This document shows positions 51,569 to 60,369 of a stretch of 64,000 nucleotides of DNA, piece after piece. The notes under the pieces were generated by a model. It did not search any database, was not told where the DNA came from, and saw only the letters and a list, made by a program, of their open reading frames with translations. Within the stretch, counting starts at the first letter, position 1; each line of letters begins with the position of its first letter. Where the stretch lies: NCBI GenBank assembly GCA_013298125.1, contig JAAFJP010000026.1, positions 1 through 64,000 on the forward strand, given 5' to 3'. The DNA is from Cytophagales bacterium (GTDB lineage: Bacteria; Bacteroidota; Bacteroidia; Cytophagales; Spirosomataceae). A program made the translations under genes and the position numbers.

Positions 51569-52753
51569 TTGAAAACATTATTTAATTCCTTAATCAAAGC
51601 TCTCAATACGTATCAAAAATCAGGGCAAAGTTTTAAAGCTATCGTTGGTTTTGATGGCTATGTTGATAAAATTCAGAAAGTAGTGAGGAGCAAAAATGGC
51701 TCACAGTCAGTTTATTACAACACTATTACAGAAATTGCTAACCATGTAGCGACATTAGCGGGTGTGAGTGGACAAATAGAAATCCGAAACTTAGAACTCA
51801 AATTAGGCGGTAATGCTCCCATCATGGCAAATTCTCTGGGGGCTTTGAATATAAAAAATACTTGTATCGGGACGATGGGTTATCCAGATTTGAATAATGT
51901 TTTTGAAGAGATGCACCCCAATTGTCAGGTTGTTTCAATAGCCGAACCCGCCCAAACGAATGCCATGGAGTTTGATGATGGTAAACTGATTTTTTCAGAA
52001 GTAAGTACCTTTGAGCAACTCACATGGACGTACGTAGCGGCAGTGACTGGGATGGAAAACCTATCAAAATGGATTTATGAAAGTCAATTAGTTTCCTTCG
52101 TAGATTGGGCAAATTTGAACTACTGCACGGATATTTGGGAAGGAGTTTTAGAAGATATTGTCGTGACATTAAACCCTTCTCCCAACGAAAAAGAAATAGG
52201 AAGGTATTATGAAGTGAATAAAAAAATAGCCGATGAAGAAGGAATAGGCATGAGACATAAAAACTATTTCTTTGACCTCTGCGACCCTTCAAAACGTTCC
52301 AAAGAAGAAATTTTAGCCGCTCTTTCAGTCATCAATCGTTATAAACCTTACGGTAAAGTAACCTTGGGAATGAATGAAAACGAAGCCCGAAAAGTATATA
52401 AATCATTAGATGGAGAAAACTCAAGTGTTGTTGATTTACAGACCGTTGCGAGATATATTTTTGATAAAATAACGGTTCATCAAGTCTTAATTCATCCAAC
52501 AGACCGTTCGATTGTAGCGACTGAAAATAAAATTTTTGAAGTGAAAGGTAGGCTCGTTCCTGAGCCAAGAATTCTCACGGGTGGGGGAGACAATTTGAAT
52601 GCAGGTTTTTGTTTGGGCTTAGTGCTTGACTTACCCATTGAACAAACGATGCTCTTAGGCATGGCAAATTCGGGTACATATATCACCAACAGAGCAAGCC
52701 CAAACGTCGAGGAATTGGTTGAATACTTGGAGATGTGGGAGAGGGAGATATGA
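51569..52753 (+). CDS. PfkB-family carbohydrate kinase
   Basis: A ribokinase-fold sugar kinase of 394 residues, phosphorylating a sugar or keto-sugar with ATP. The N-terminal strand IVGFDGYVDKI and the sugar-site LGGNAPIMANSLGALN are typical. VTLGMNENEARKVYKS and LTGGGDNLNAGFCLGLVLDLP are the C-terminal PfkB signatures, with the catalytic Asp in GGGDN. It is longer than average (family near 310), with an insert around residues 130-210. The start is a TTG, and no ATG is available before the core. Its operator and promoter match those of the mmsA operon. That suggests it supplies the phosphorylated substrate of the class II aldolase, which is inference. Confidence 0.87.
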   Translation: MKTLFNSLIKALNTYQKSGQSFKAIVGFDGYVDKIQKVVRSKNGSQSVYYNTITEIANHVATLAGVSGQIEIRNLELKLGGNAPIMANSLGALNIKNTCIGTMGYPDLNNVFEEMHPNCQVVSIAEPAQTNAMEFDDGKLIFSEVSTFEQLTWTYVAAVTGMENLSKWIYESQLVSFVDWANLNYCTDIWEGVLEDIVVTLNPSPNEKEIGRYYEVNKKIADEEGIGMRHKNYFFDLCDPSKRSKEEILAALSVINRYKPYGKVTLGMNENEARKVYKSLDGENSSVVDLQTVARYIFDKITVHQVLIHPTDRSIVATENKIFEVKGRLVPEPRILTGGGDNLNAGFCLGLVLDLPIEQTMLLGMANSGTYITNRASPNVEELVEYLEMWEREI

Positions 52754-52754
52754 G

Positions 52755-52821
52755 AAGTTGTTAAGTTATTAATTTTGTAATTCAATAACTTAACAACTTA
52801 TAAATTAGAGACTTAACAACT
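52755..52821. terminator. Bidirectional terminator between PfkB and the BamA-like gene
   Basis: AAGTTGTTAAGTTATT (52755-52770) pairs perfectly with AATAACTTAACAACTT (52784-52799). A third ACTTAACAACT copy follows at 52811-52821, inside the gap between convergent genes. Confidence 0.75.
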
Positions 52822-52826
52822 GATTC

Positions 52827-54788
52827 CTATCTGAACGGAACAATCTCAGGAGCTGAAATATCAAAATCTCGCAGACGAAGATTATAACTATCATTAAACG
52901 CAAAGTTGAGTGTTTGGACATCGGGAACGTTAGGAAAATAAGAGAATTTGAGCTGAAAGGTACTGAATGTTAAATTCTCATTACGCAAACGAATACCTAT
53001 GCCTATACCTGTATAAGGCACTCTATTGAGTAAAAATTGATTTTTAGGATTGACAAAAGCAATATCCGCCTGAAAGAATGGAGCAAGACGAAAACCGACA
53101 AAATTAAGTCTCGAAAAGAAAACGATTTGATACCCCAATCCTAATTTTTTAGTACCCCAAAGTCTGTCACTATTCACATCCAAAATCCCATTTTCACGAT
53201 TGACATTTACATATTCACCCGTGTAGCGATTGAGTCCAAGAGAATATCTAAAATTGACAAAATGACGTACTGGAATCCTGCCTCGATAGAGATGAAGTGT
53301 ACTAAAATAATTAGATTCTATACTCAAACCAGTCGTGCCGTTTGAATATCCTCCAACATTTACTAATCCATAAATATAGCCAGCTTTGCCAATGTACTGT
53401 CCTTTGGCGAGCTTTAAACCGATATATTGTCGTGTACCAAAGGCATCAGAATTTTCAAAACCTGTTACAACAGTTGCCAAATATCCGTAGGGAACGTCCT
53501 CCGTTATTCCGAAACCATAAATCAAAAAATCTCGTTTGTAACGTCTATTTGAGAAACCAATACCCATCAAATAATCACGATGATTTCTGAATAGTTGGTT
53601 AGTATCAGCCGAAACCTCTGGGCGTACTGTGTAGGAAATATCGGCAAATCTTGCATTCACAACTACACGAGTTCTTTGTTGAAGTTCTTTACTCAAAAAC
53701 GGCACTTTGAAGGCATAACCCATCCAAAAATCTATTGAATTACGATTGAGTGGAAAGGTCAAAGCAGTAGAATCATTAATTTTATAAACTGAGCCATCAT
53801 TTCCTCTAATTGAATTGATTAGATTACGGTCATTGCTCAATTCAAAACTACCTGCCAATTTCATTTCGGGCGTGAGGAATGGACGGAAAAGTCGTAAGCC
53901 ATAGTGGGTTGTATTTCTGCGTAATTCTATTTCACCTTGTCCCGTCACAAATGTCCGCCCGATGTAAGGAATCGTGTATTGAGAGTAATATTCTAAGGCA
54001 GGTTTTTCGTTATAATTCAAATAAAAATTATTTCGCCAAGAATGCCCTAAGCCTCTGAAATTCACCTGATTAATCCCTACATAAAAATCTTTAAAATTAT
54101 TAAAACCAACGTCTGGTAAAATAGACCAAATATCTTGGGTAATGACCAATAAATCAACTAAATTAGGAAATTGAGCATCGGGCAAAATTAAAATTCGTGC
54201 ATCATGTAGGATAGAACTTCTACGCATCAAACGCTCATTATCTCGCAAACGGTCAGCATCAATAATGTCACCAACGTCAAACATCAAAAAGGATTTACGG
54301 ATAACTTTTTCTTTTGTATTGGTGTGTAATGAGTTTAGAAAACGGTCAAACCCTTCGGCAATGCGGGTGGTATCGACGATACTTTCACCAAAAACTTGTT
54401 TTCTTTTTACATAAATTTTACGAATGACTCTCCCTTCGTAATCTTTAAAAGGATTTTCTTCTACTTGCAGAACTTCTTGACCATCAGGGCTTTGGGTATA
54501 AACATCTCTGAAAAGAGCGTTATAGATTTCATTAAGAATTTTATTTTTAGAAAAACGTTTTTTTAGCTTCGTAAACATCAAACTATCTTTCGTAGATTTT
54601 GTACTCACTACTTCTATGGACTTTTTTTGAGAGGTTTCTGCGGATTTACTTTGGGTAGTTTCCACAGGTTTTAATTGAGTTGTATCTTTTTTCTGAGCAA
54701 ACCCAGAAGAAGCACAAACAATCACCAAGAACAAAACTTTAATCGTTTGTTTGAGAGAATATGAATAATTTTGTAAAATCAATTTCAT
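52827..54788 (-). CDS. BamA/TamA-like outer-membrane barrel protein with POTRA-like region
   Basis: An outer-membrane protein of the Omp85-like kind. I choose ATG at 54788 (MKLILQNYSYSLKQTIKVLFLVIVCASSGFAQ), giving 653 residues and a proper signal peptide. The longer frame back to 54941 would run through the maf gene in antisense. A Ser/Lys/Thr-rich linker (KSAETSQKKSIEV) follows, then a POTRA-like region (VIRKIYVKRKQVFGESI ... VIRKSFLMFDVGDIIDADRLRDNERLMRRSSILHDARILIL). A barrel follows with VGINQVNFRGLGHSW and repeated aromatic strands, ending SAPEIVPFR. It may insert or move proteins or lipids in the outer membrane. It is divergent from maf with only 16 bp between starts. Confidence 0.82.
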   Translation of the reverse strand: MKLILQNYSYSLKQTIKVLFLVIVCASSGFAQKKDTTQLKPVETTQSKSAETSQKKSIEVVSTKSTKDSLMFTKLKKRFSKNKILNEIYNALFRDVYTQSPDGQEVLQVEENPFKDYEGRVIRKIYVKRKQVFGESIVDTTRIAEGFDRFLNSLHTNTKEKVIRKSFLMFDVGDIIDADRLRDNERLMRRSSILHDARILILPDAQFPNLVDLLVITQDIWSILPDVGFNNFKDFYVGINQVNFRGLGHSWRNNFYLNYNEKPALEYYSQYTIPYIGRTFVTGQGEIELRRNTTHYGLRLFRPFLTPEMKLAGSFELSNDRNLINSIRGNDGSVYKINDSTALTFPLNRNSIDFWMGYAFKVPFLSKELQQRTRVVVNARFADISYTVRPEVSADTNQLFRNHRDYLMGIGFSNRRYKRDFLIYGFGITEDVPYGYLATVVTGFENSDAFGTRQYIGLKLAKGQYIGKAGYIYGLVNVGGYSNGTTGLSIESNYFSTLHLYRGRIPVRHFVNFRYSLGLNRYTGEYVNVNRENGILDVNSDRLWGTKKLGLGYQIVFFSRLNFVGFRLAPFFQADIAFVNPKNQFLLNRVPYTGIGIGIRLRNENLTFSTFQLKFSYFPNVPDVQTLNFAFNDSYNLRLRDFDISAPEIVPFR

Positions 54789-54804
54789 AAGAAAATAAAT
54801 AAAA

Positions 54805-55380
54805 ATGCTACAACTCAACAGACCACTTCTTTTAGCCTCAAATTCACCCCGTCGCCAACAACTTTTACGTGATGCAGGTTTTGAATTTACAGTAAAGGTA
54901 AAAGATACTGATGAGGATTTTTCAGAAACTATGCCCGCCATTGAAGTTCCTGAATATTTGGCTCGTAAAAAAGCGGAGGCTTTTCGTGAAGAGCTTAATA
55001 ATCAGATAGTTTTAACGGCTGATACAATCGTGGTCATTGATAACGAAATCCTAAATAAACCAAAAGATGCCTTAGAAGCAAGCGAGATGCTAAGAAAATT
55101 ATCAGGACGACAACACCAAGTCATCACGGGTGTATGTATAATGACTCATGAAAGTACAGAATCGTTCATTGATATTGCCCAAGTTTTCTTTCGTGAATTA
55201 AGCGATTTTGAGATAGATTACTACATCAAAACCTGCCGTCCGTTTGACAAAGCGGGTGCTTATGGTGTACAGGATTTTATCGGAATGGTGGGTATTCCCC
55301 GCATGGAAGGCTCGTATTTTACGGTCATGGGTCTGCCTGTGCATAAGGTTTATGAGGGATTATCGAAGTATTTTTTATAG
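54805..55380 (+). CDS. maf: Maf-family nucleotide pyrophosphatase
   Basis: A 191-residue house-cleaning pyrophosphatase hydrolysing non-canonical or UTP/dTTP nucleotides. The signature ASNSPRRQQLLRDAGFEF starts at residue 10, followed by LTADTIVVIDNEILNKPKDALEA, GRQHQVITGV and KTCRPFDKAGAYGVQDF. Length and motifs match YhdE-type dTTP/UTP pyrophosphatases. The gene shares a very small divergent promoter region with the BamA-like gene. Confidence 0.94.
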   Translation: MLQLNRPLLLASNSPRRQQLLRDAGFEFTVKVKDTDEDFSETMPAIEVPEYLARKKAEAFREELNNQIVLTADTIVVIDNEILNKPKDALEASEMLRKLSGRQHQVITGVCIMTHESTESFIDIAQVFFRELSDFEIDYYIKTCRPFDKAGAYGVQDFIGMVGIPRMEGSYFTVMGLPVHKVYEGLSKYFL

Positions 55381-55417
55381 TCTCTTTGAGTTGATTTGGG
55401 AATAATCTATTAAATTT

Positions 55418-55750
55418 ATGAATATGTATTTACCTAACGCTGAAAACGCTTTAATAGCCACAGAGAAATTATTGGAATATCTTTTAGATGAAGAAAACTC
55501 AAAAGGAAAAAGTACATTCTTCAATCGTTACGGGTATTTTAAAGATAATTATGAAGTTTTAATTCAAGATTTGAAATCAGTTGCTCTTCACGGACAAATA
55601 ACCAAACAAGAAGAAACAAAATTTGGGGTTAAATTTGTTATTGAGATGGAGTTAATTACCGCTAATAACAGAACAGCAACTATTTCAAGTGTTTGGATGA
55701 TTGATAATGAAAGTGAATTTCCAAGATTAATAACCGCATATCCAGTATGA
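55418..55750 (+). CDS. DUF6883 small protein
   Basis: A 110-residue protein that looks like the DUF6883 family: an NAENALIATEKLLEYLLDEENSKGKSTFFNRYGYFKDN start and a beta-rich second half (GVKFVIEMELITANNRTATISSVWMID). The family occurs alone and at the ends of larger proteins, sometimes linked to toxins, but no activity is established to my knowledge. No leader is present. It overlaps the next gene by 4 bp (ATGA), so the pair is translationally coupled. Confidence 0.7.
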   Translation: MNMYLPNAENALIATEKLLEYLLDEENSKGKSTFFNRYGYFKDNYEVLIQDLKSVALHGQITKQEETKFGVKFVIEMELITANNRTATISSVWMIDNESEFPRLITAYPV

Positions 55751-55986
55751 ACGAGATAAAATTATATTCAGAAATAGTCCTTATGAATGATAAGCCAAAT
55801 GTTGGTTTATTGAAAGGAGATGTGGGCGTTGTTATTGAAATTTATAATAATCATGCGGGTTTTGAAGTAGAATTCATGACAAAGGAAGGGCGTACTGTTG
55901 CTGTTCAAACATTGGATTCCTCTGAAATAAGAGCTATTTCTACTCGTGATATGCTTCATATTAGAGAGTTGGAACAAGTAGCTTAG
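55747..55986 (+). CDS. DUF4926 small protein
   Basis: A 79-residue protein with the DUF4926 pattern: IVLMNDKPNVGLLKGDVGVVIEIYNNHAGFEVEFMTKEGRTVAVQTLDSSEI, predicted as a small SH3-like beta barrel. Its ATG overlaps the stop of the DUF6883 gene. Such a coupled pair of one alpha/beta protein and one small barrel is the layout of many toxin-antitoxin or effector-immunity modules, though nothing in the sequence proves that role. Confidence 0.75.
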   Translation: MNEIKLYSEIVLMNDKPNVGLLKGDVGVVIEIYNNHAGFEVEFMTKEGRTVAVQTLDSSEIRAISTRDMLHIRELEQVA

Positions 55987-56069
55987 AAAACACCTTTATT
56001 TCCTACCACAAAAATCATAATTCGTTTCTTAGTGCATTCCCATTAATCAACCATTTTATCAAACAAAAT

Positions 56070-58820
56070 ATGAAAAAACTTATTTTACTATTCGCCCTTT
56101 TATGGACGAAATGGCTTCCTGCTATTGGTCAAGCCGTAACAACAGAACCCGCCTTCCCAAATGGTGACCAAGAAATTACCCTCATTTTCGACCTCACGCT
56201 CGCCAAAGATGCCCGTGCCAAAGGGTTATTGGGCAAAACGAGTGACGTATTTTTATGGTCAGGGGCAGGAACAACCGAAACGGGTGATGCCTTTCAGTTT
56301 CAGCCCGCTGGACAAACTAATTTTGCAGTTCCCTTTGAGAAAGGCAAAATGACTTCATTGGGTAACGATAAATGGAGTATCAAAATGAAACCCCGTGATT
56401 ATTTTTCTGTGCCTGCCAACCTTACCATCAAACGTTTGGGGGTTTTGTTGAAAAGTGGAAACGGGTCTTCTCAAACCGAGGATTTTTTCGTAACCATGTA
56501 CGATAGTAAACTGAACGTTGCTTTTGTTTCGCCCAAAGAAAAAAACTTCTTTGCAGACGGTGGAAGCACGATTTCGGTGGTAGCGGTGTCTTCTCAGAAA
56601 GCCAATTTAGAATTGACCGTCAATGGAACTTCTGTCGTTACAGCTACTAATAAAGATTCCCTGAAATATGCTCTGAAAGTCTCAGGAGCATCTCAGCTCG
56701 TGAAAATTACTTCAAAAACTGCTACCGAAACTGCCACTAACGAATTTACCGTAACCGTGAAGCCAACGCCCCAAACCGCAGCCTTGCCATCGGGCGTAAG
56801 AGATGGCATTAATTATATTTCAGATACTAAGGTTACGCTGGTGCTTTATGCTCCTAAAAAAGACTTTGTATATCTCATCGGAGACTTTAATAATTGGCAA
56901 ACTACTTCTCAATATTTGATGAAAAGAACTGCCGATGGAAACCGCTATTGGATTGATATTGAAGGACTTACGAAAGGACAAGAATACGCTTTTCAATATT
57001 TAGTAAACGGAACATTACCCGTAGGAGATCCCTATTGCGAGAAAATTCTTGACTCTAATAATGATAAATTTATTCCCTCTTCTACTTACCCAGGTATTAA
57101 AACCTTACCCGCAGATGTTAAATCTATTGCCTCAGTTTTACAGACTGGACAAACGCCTTATCCTTGGAAAGTGACCAATTTTAAACGCCCAGTTCAAAGT
57201 AATTTGGTTGTTTATGAAATGCACATTAGAGATTTTGATAAAGATGGTACGTATAAAAATGCCATTGACCGTATATCCTATTTCAAAAATCTTGGCGTGA
57301 ATTGTATTGAATTAATGCCTATTTCTGAGTTTTCGGGTAATGATTCTTGGGGATATAATCCGATTTATTATCTCGCCCCAGACAAGGCTTACGGAACGAA
57401 AGACGATTTGAAAAGATTTATTGATGTATGCCACGAAAATGGTATTGCAGTAGTTCTGGACGTGGTATATAATCAAGCAGACTATGAATTCCCATACGTA
57501 AAAATGTATTGGGATGGTGCTCAACCATCTACGGATTCACCATTTTTCAATCAACAAGCTACGCACCCATATAGTGTATTTTTTGATTTTAATCATGAGA
57601 GCCAAGCAACAAAAGACTATGTAGAACGTGCCAATGAATTTTGGATAAAAGAATACAAAATAGACGGTTATCGTTTTGATTTGGCAAAAGGATTTACTCA
57701 GAAAAAAACAAATAATGATGCTGCCTTTAAACTTTATGACCAAACTCGTGTAGATATTTGGAAAAATTATTACAACAAAATCAGGGCTTATGACAAAGAT
57801 GCCTATGTGATTTTGGAACTCTTCTCGGATGACCAAGAGGAGCAAGTGCTTACGGATATGGGCATGATGGTTTGGGGAAATCAAAATGGCGATGCTCGCA
57901 ACGCTGTGAAAGGAAATGGTAGCGATTTCTCAAGGCTATCCTACAAGGAAAGGGGTTTCAAAAATCCTGCGGCTATTGGATATATCGAAAGCCATGACGA
58001 AGAAAGAATTGCTTTTGATGCAAGAGCAACTCCACAAATGATAGAACGACTCAAAACTACCGCTGCTATGTTTTTGACCGTCCCTGGACCTAAAATGATT
58101 TGGCAATTTGGAGAATTAAGCTATGATATTTCCATTGACCAAAATGGTAGAACGGGCAGAAAACCAATCAAATGGGAGTATTTTCAAGATGCAGAACGTT
58201 TGAAATTATACAAGGTTTATTCGGAATTGATAAAATTAAAAACAACCCAAGATATTTTTAAAACTACTGATTTCCAATCTGATTTATCAGGAATTGCCAA
58301 GAAAATGATATTGAAAAGTGGTAGTAACCAATTAATCTCAATTGCGAATTTCTCACAAACTAACCGTAATATCAGTGATGTTTTTCCAACACTCGGGAAA
58401 TGGTATGACTTCTTTACAGGTGAAGAAATCAACGTAACCGATTTGAGTAGAACGTTCTCATTTCAGGCAGGCGAATTCCATATTTATTCAACCAACCAAT
58501 TACCAAAACCCGAAGCTAATTTAGTGCCTTGGAAGGCTCTTAGTGGTACTGTTTTGGCAATCGAAAACGAAGTTGAAGACGACATAAAACTTTATCCCAA
58601 TCCAAGTAAAGAGAGTTTGCAAATAGAAATTCCAGCATTCACAAAAGGTTTATTCCTACTGAAAATCAATAACTTAACTGGAAGAATGGTGTCAGAATTT
58701 GAAATAAGAGGAGGGCAGAAAAGTTATTCAATCGACATCAAAAATCTCCCCGAAGGAACATATTTTTTGAATGCTGAACAAGGAGAGAAAAGATTTGTGA
58801 AGAAGTTTGTGAAGTTGTAA
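56070..58820 (+). CDS. Secreted GH13 alpha-amylase with T9SS sorting domain
   Basis: A 916-residue secreted starch- or glycogen-degrading enzyme. A signal peptide (LILLFALLWTKWLPAIGQ) is followed by an N-terminal beta-sandwich region (about 20-235). A CBM48/E-set domain follows (TKVTLVLYAPKKDFVYLIGDFNNW, about 250-330), and then a GH13 catalytic domain from VVYEMHIRDFDKDGTYK. Catalytic residues are nucleophile Asp537 in DGYRFDLAK, acid/base Glu583 in VILELF, and Asp643 in ESHDEER. The C-terminal ~75 residues form a T9SS type A domain (IKLYPNPSKESLQIEIP ... LPEGTYFLNAEQGEKRFVKKFVKL). It would feed maltodextrins to a Sus-type importer, possibly the one at 15.6 kb, and to the GH13 enzyme at 257. 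Confidence 0.92.
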   Translation: MKKLILLFALLWTKWLPAIGQAVTTEPAFPNGDQEITLIFDLTLAKDARAKGLLGKTSDVFLWSGAGTTETGDAFQFQPAGQTNFAVPFEKGKMTSLGNDKWSIKMKPRDYFSVPANLTIKRLGVLLKSGNGSSQTEDFFVTMYDSKLNVAFVSPKEKNFFADGGSTISVVAVSSQKANLELTVNGTSVVTATNKDSLKYALKVSGASQLVKITSKTATETATNEFTVTVKPTPQTAALPSGVRDGINYISDTKVTLVLYAPKKDFVYLIGDFNNWQTTSQYLMKRTADGNRYWIDIEGLTKGQEYAFQYLVNGTLPVGDPYCEKILDSNNDKFIPSSTYPGIKTLPADVKSIASVLQTGQTPYPWKVTNFKRPVQSNLVVYEMHIRDFDKDGTYKNAIDRISYFKNLGVNCIELMPISEFSGNDSWGYNPIYYLAPDKAYGTKDDLKRFIDVCHENGIAVVLDVVYNQADYEFPYVKMYWDGAQPSTDSPFFNQQATHPYSVFFDFNHESQATKDYVERANEFWIKEYKIDGYRFDLAKGFTQKKTNNDAAFKLYDQTRVDIWKNYYNKIRAYDKDAYVILELFSDDQEEQVLTDMGMMVWGNQNGDARNAVKGNGSDFSRLSYKERGFKNPAAIGYIESHDEERIAFDARATPQMIERLKTTAAMFLTVPGPKMIWQFGELSYDISIDQNGRTGRKPIKWEYFQDAERLKLYKVYSELIKLKTTQDIFKTTDFQSDLSGIAKKMILKSGSNQLISIANFSQTNRNISDVFPTLGKWYDFFTGEEINVTDLSRTFSFQAGEFHIYSTNQLPKPEANLVPWKALSGTVLAIENEVEDDIKLYPNPSKESLQIEIPAFTKGLFLLKINNLTGRMVSEFEIRGGQKSYSIDIKNLPEGTYFLNAEQGEKRFVKKFVKL

Positions 58821-58935
58821 GGAAGAAAAGGATTAAGGGAGACAGGAGGAATGGAAAAATAAAGGATTAATAGATTTCATAAAATACTTAAATTCATTTC
58901 TCCTGTTTCCATTTTTCCTCTCTCCTTCCGAAAAA
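58821..58935. repeat. Imperfect inverted repeat after the amylase gene
   Basis: GGAAGAAAAGGATTAAGGG... (58821-58862) is mirrored by ...CATTTCTCCTGTTTCCATTTTTCCTCTCTCCTTCC (to 58929). The purine-rich left arm and pyrimidine-rich right arm would form a long imperfect stem and may terminate transcription. Confidence 0.65.
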
Positions 58936-58940
58936 GGCAT

Positions 58941-59030
58941 AAAAAAAGGCAAATTCACCGCTACGACCTGCCTACCCTTGCTTCGATCAAGACCTGGGGG
59001 ATTCGGAGGGAGCTGGTAATTTGCCGATAC
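58941..59030 (-). ncRNA. ffs: Signal recognition particle RNA (small bacterial SRP RNA)
   Basis: The minus strand carries the conserved SRP core CCCCCAGGTC ... GAAGCAAGGGTAGGC, as in small bacterial SRP RNAs. The outer ends GGCAAATT and AATTTGCC (58948 and 59025) pair to close the hairpin. A run of seven T residues follows the closing helix on the minus strand and acts as terminator. A good promoter lies just upstream. This RNA binds Ffh to target membrane and exported proteins. The exact 5' and 3' ends are approximate, and the hexaloop tip is not a perfect textbook match. Confidence 0.82.
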
Positions 59031-59061
59031 AAAGATGGTGGATTTTGTTGAGCTTACAAAA
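59030..59061 (-). promoter_or_regulatory. Promoter of the SRP RNA gene
   Basis: On the minus strand a -33-like TTTTG (59057-59061) stands 19 nt before CATCTTTG (59030-59037), one base from the TAnnTTTG -7 consensus. This spacing is the normal one for Bacteroidota promoters and puts transcription start close to the closing stem of the RNA. Confidence 0.65.
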
Positions 59062-59182
59062 TGGGTCTGTAAAATTTGATTTCTTAAATGATTTATTTAG
59101 TAGATAAACTTTTTAGAATCAGTCGATTACAGGCTATAATTTATTTTAAATATTTTTTATTTTTTCTTTAAAAACATACATA

Positions 59183-59938
59183 ATGCTTGCTCTTTTATCT
59201 AAAATCATATTGTCAAATTTTCGTAAGACAGATTGGAACCCTATTTTACTGATTACTGCCTATTGCCTACTTATTACTTCCTGCACAGGCTCATCCGAGG
59301 CATTTTTAGAAAAAGCCAAAGAACAATTAGTGAAAGGTAATCCCAAAGAAGCCATCGGATATTTGAACCAAGCCATTGACAAAGATGCCCAAAATGCAAA
59401 GGCGTTTAATATGCGTGGAGTGGCAAATTTTGAGCTGAAAGACTATGCCAATGCCATTTTGGACTATGAAAAAGCCATTCAACTTGACCCCAAAGATTAC
59501 AAGCCCTATTTCAATCGTGCCTCGGTAAAAATGGAAAAGTCGGACTGGGAGGGAGCATTGAATGATTGTGAGAAAGCCGCTGAAATTCAACCAGATACGG
59601 CTGAGATTTATGTAAAAAGTGGTATTATTCAATCTGCATTATTGAGAATTCCTGAAGCAATCAATGCCTTTGATAAAGCCTTGAAACTGAATCCCAAAGA
59701 AACAAACGCCTTGTATAATCGTGGGAATATTTACTATCAAACCAATGATTTTGAGAAAGCCGAAAAAGACTTTTTAGCTGCCATAAAAGTGGATTCAAGG
59801 TTTGGTAAGGCATTTTATGGTTTGGCGGTAGTTCAGCAAAAAATAAAAAAAATGGATGAGGCGTGTATGAATATGAAAATGGCAAACCGTTTGGGTTATG
59901 CAGATGCCAAGACGGCGGTGGATAGTTTTTGTCAGTGA
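59183..59938 (+). CDS. TPR-repeat lipoprotein
   Basis: A 251-residue protein made of tetratricopeptide repeats (EAIGYLNQAIDKDAQNAKAFNMRGVANFELKDYANAILDYEKAIQLDPKDYKPYFNR and onward, about five copies from residue 43 to the end), an adaptor for protein complexes. The N-terminus has a lipoprotein-like signal with acyl Cys34 in LLITSC. The stretch coding LLITAYCLLITSC (59240-59285) is made of the TACTGCCTATTGCCTACTTATT repeat family seen in intergenic DNA, so the leader seems to have been built from, or extended by, a repeat. It begins a likely operon with TMEM220 and ThuA genes. Confidence 0.85.
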   Translation: MLALLSKIILSNFRKTDWNPILLITAYCLLITSCTGSSEAFLEKAKEQLVKGNPKEAIGYLNQAIDKDAQNAKAFNMRGVANFELKDYANAILDYEKAIQLDPKDYKPYFNRASVKMEKSDWEGALNDCEKAAEIQPDTAEIYVKSGIIQSALLRIPEAINAFDKALKLNPKETNALYNRGNIYYQTNDFEKAEKDFLAAIKVDSRFGKAFYGLAVVQQKIKKMDEACMNMKMANRLGYADAKTAVDSFCQ

Positions 59939-59966
59939 TTTTATTATATTTACGAAAAAAAACAAA

Positions 59967-60332
59967 ATGAAATACATAGCCCTAATTTTCTCTCTAATTT
60001 TTGTCCTCTTTGCAGGCTGGCAATATAACGACCCAGACCCAATTCTTTGGATTCCAATCTATCTTGTTGCCGCCTATGCTACTTTCAGAACCTTTCAAGG
60101 CAAAGCCAATCCCGAAATGCTTTTGGTTTTGATACTCCTTTCTTTTGTAGGAGGCATGAATTCATGGAATATGATGACATCTTGGGAAGGTTTTTTCTCA
60201 GAAGGTGGCGGACTTTCGATGAAATCGCACAATCAAGAACTCGCCCGTGAAGCATGTGGGCTGTGGGTTTGTACAGTTTCCTTTATGATTTGTTGGGAGA
60301 TTGATAGATTCACTAAGCCAGTTAACAATTAG
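59967..60332 (+). CDS. TMEM220-family membrane protein
   Basis: A 121-residue protein with three or four membrane spans: IALIFSLIFVLFAGWQYNDPDPILWIPIYLVAAYATFRTF, LLVLILLSFVGGM and WVCTVSFMICWEI. The WQYNDPDPILW segment after the first span is the TMEM220 family mark. The function is unknown. I choose the ATG at 59967 because the longer frame starts inside the TPR gene. It lies 28 bp after the TPR gene and 37 bp before the ThuA gene. Confidence 0.85.
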   Translation: MKYIALIFSLIFVLFAGWQYNDPDPILWIPIYLVAAYATFRTFQGKANPEMLLVLILLSFVGGMNSWNMMTSWEGFFSEGGGLSMKSHNQELAREACGLWVCTVSFMICWEIDRFTKPVNN

Positions 60333-60369
60333 CAATATACAACTAACAATTATTTTTAGCCCTTTCAAA

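Noticed and set aside
54789-54941. 51-residue extension of the BamA-like protein
   Set aside because: It overlaps the start of maf in antisense and would put the signal peptide inside the protein.
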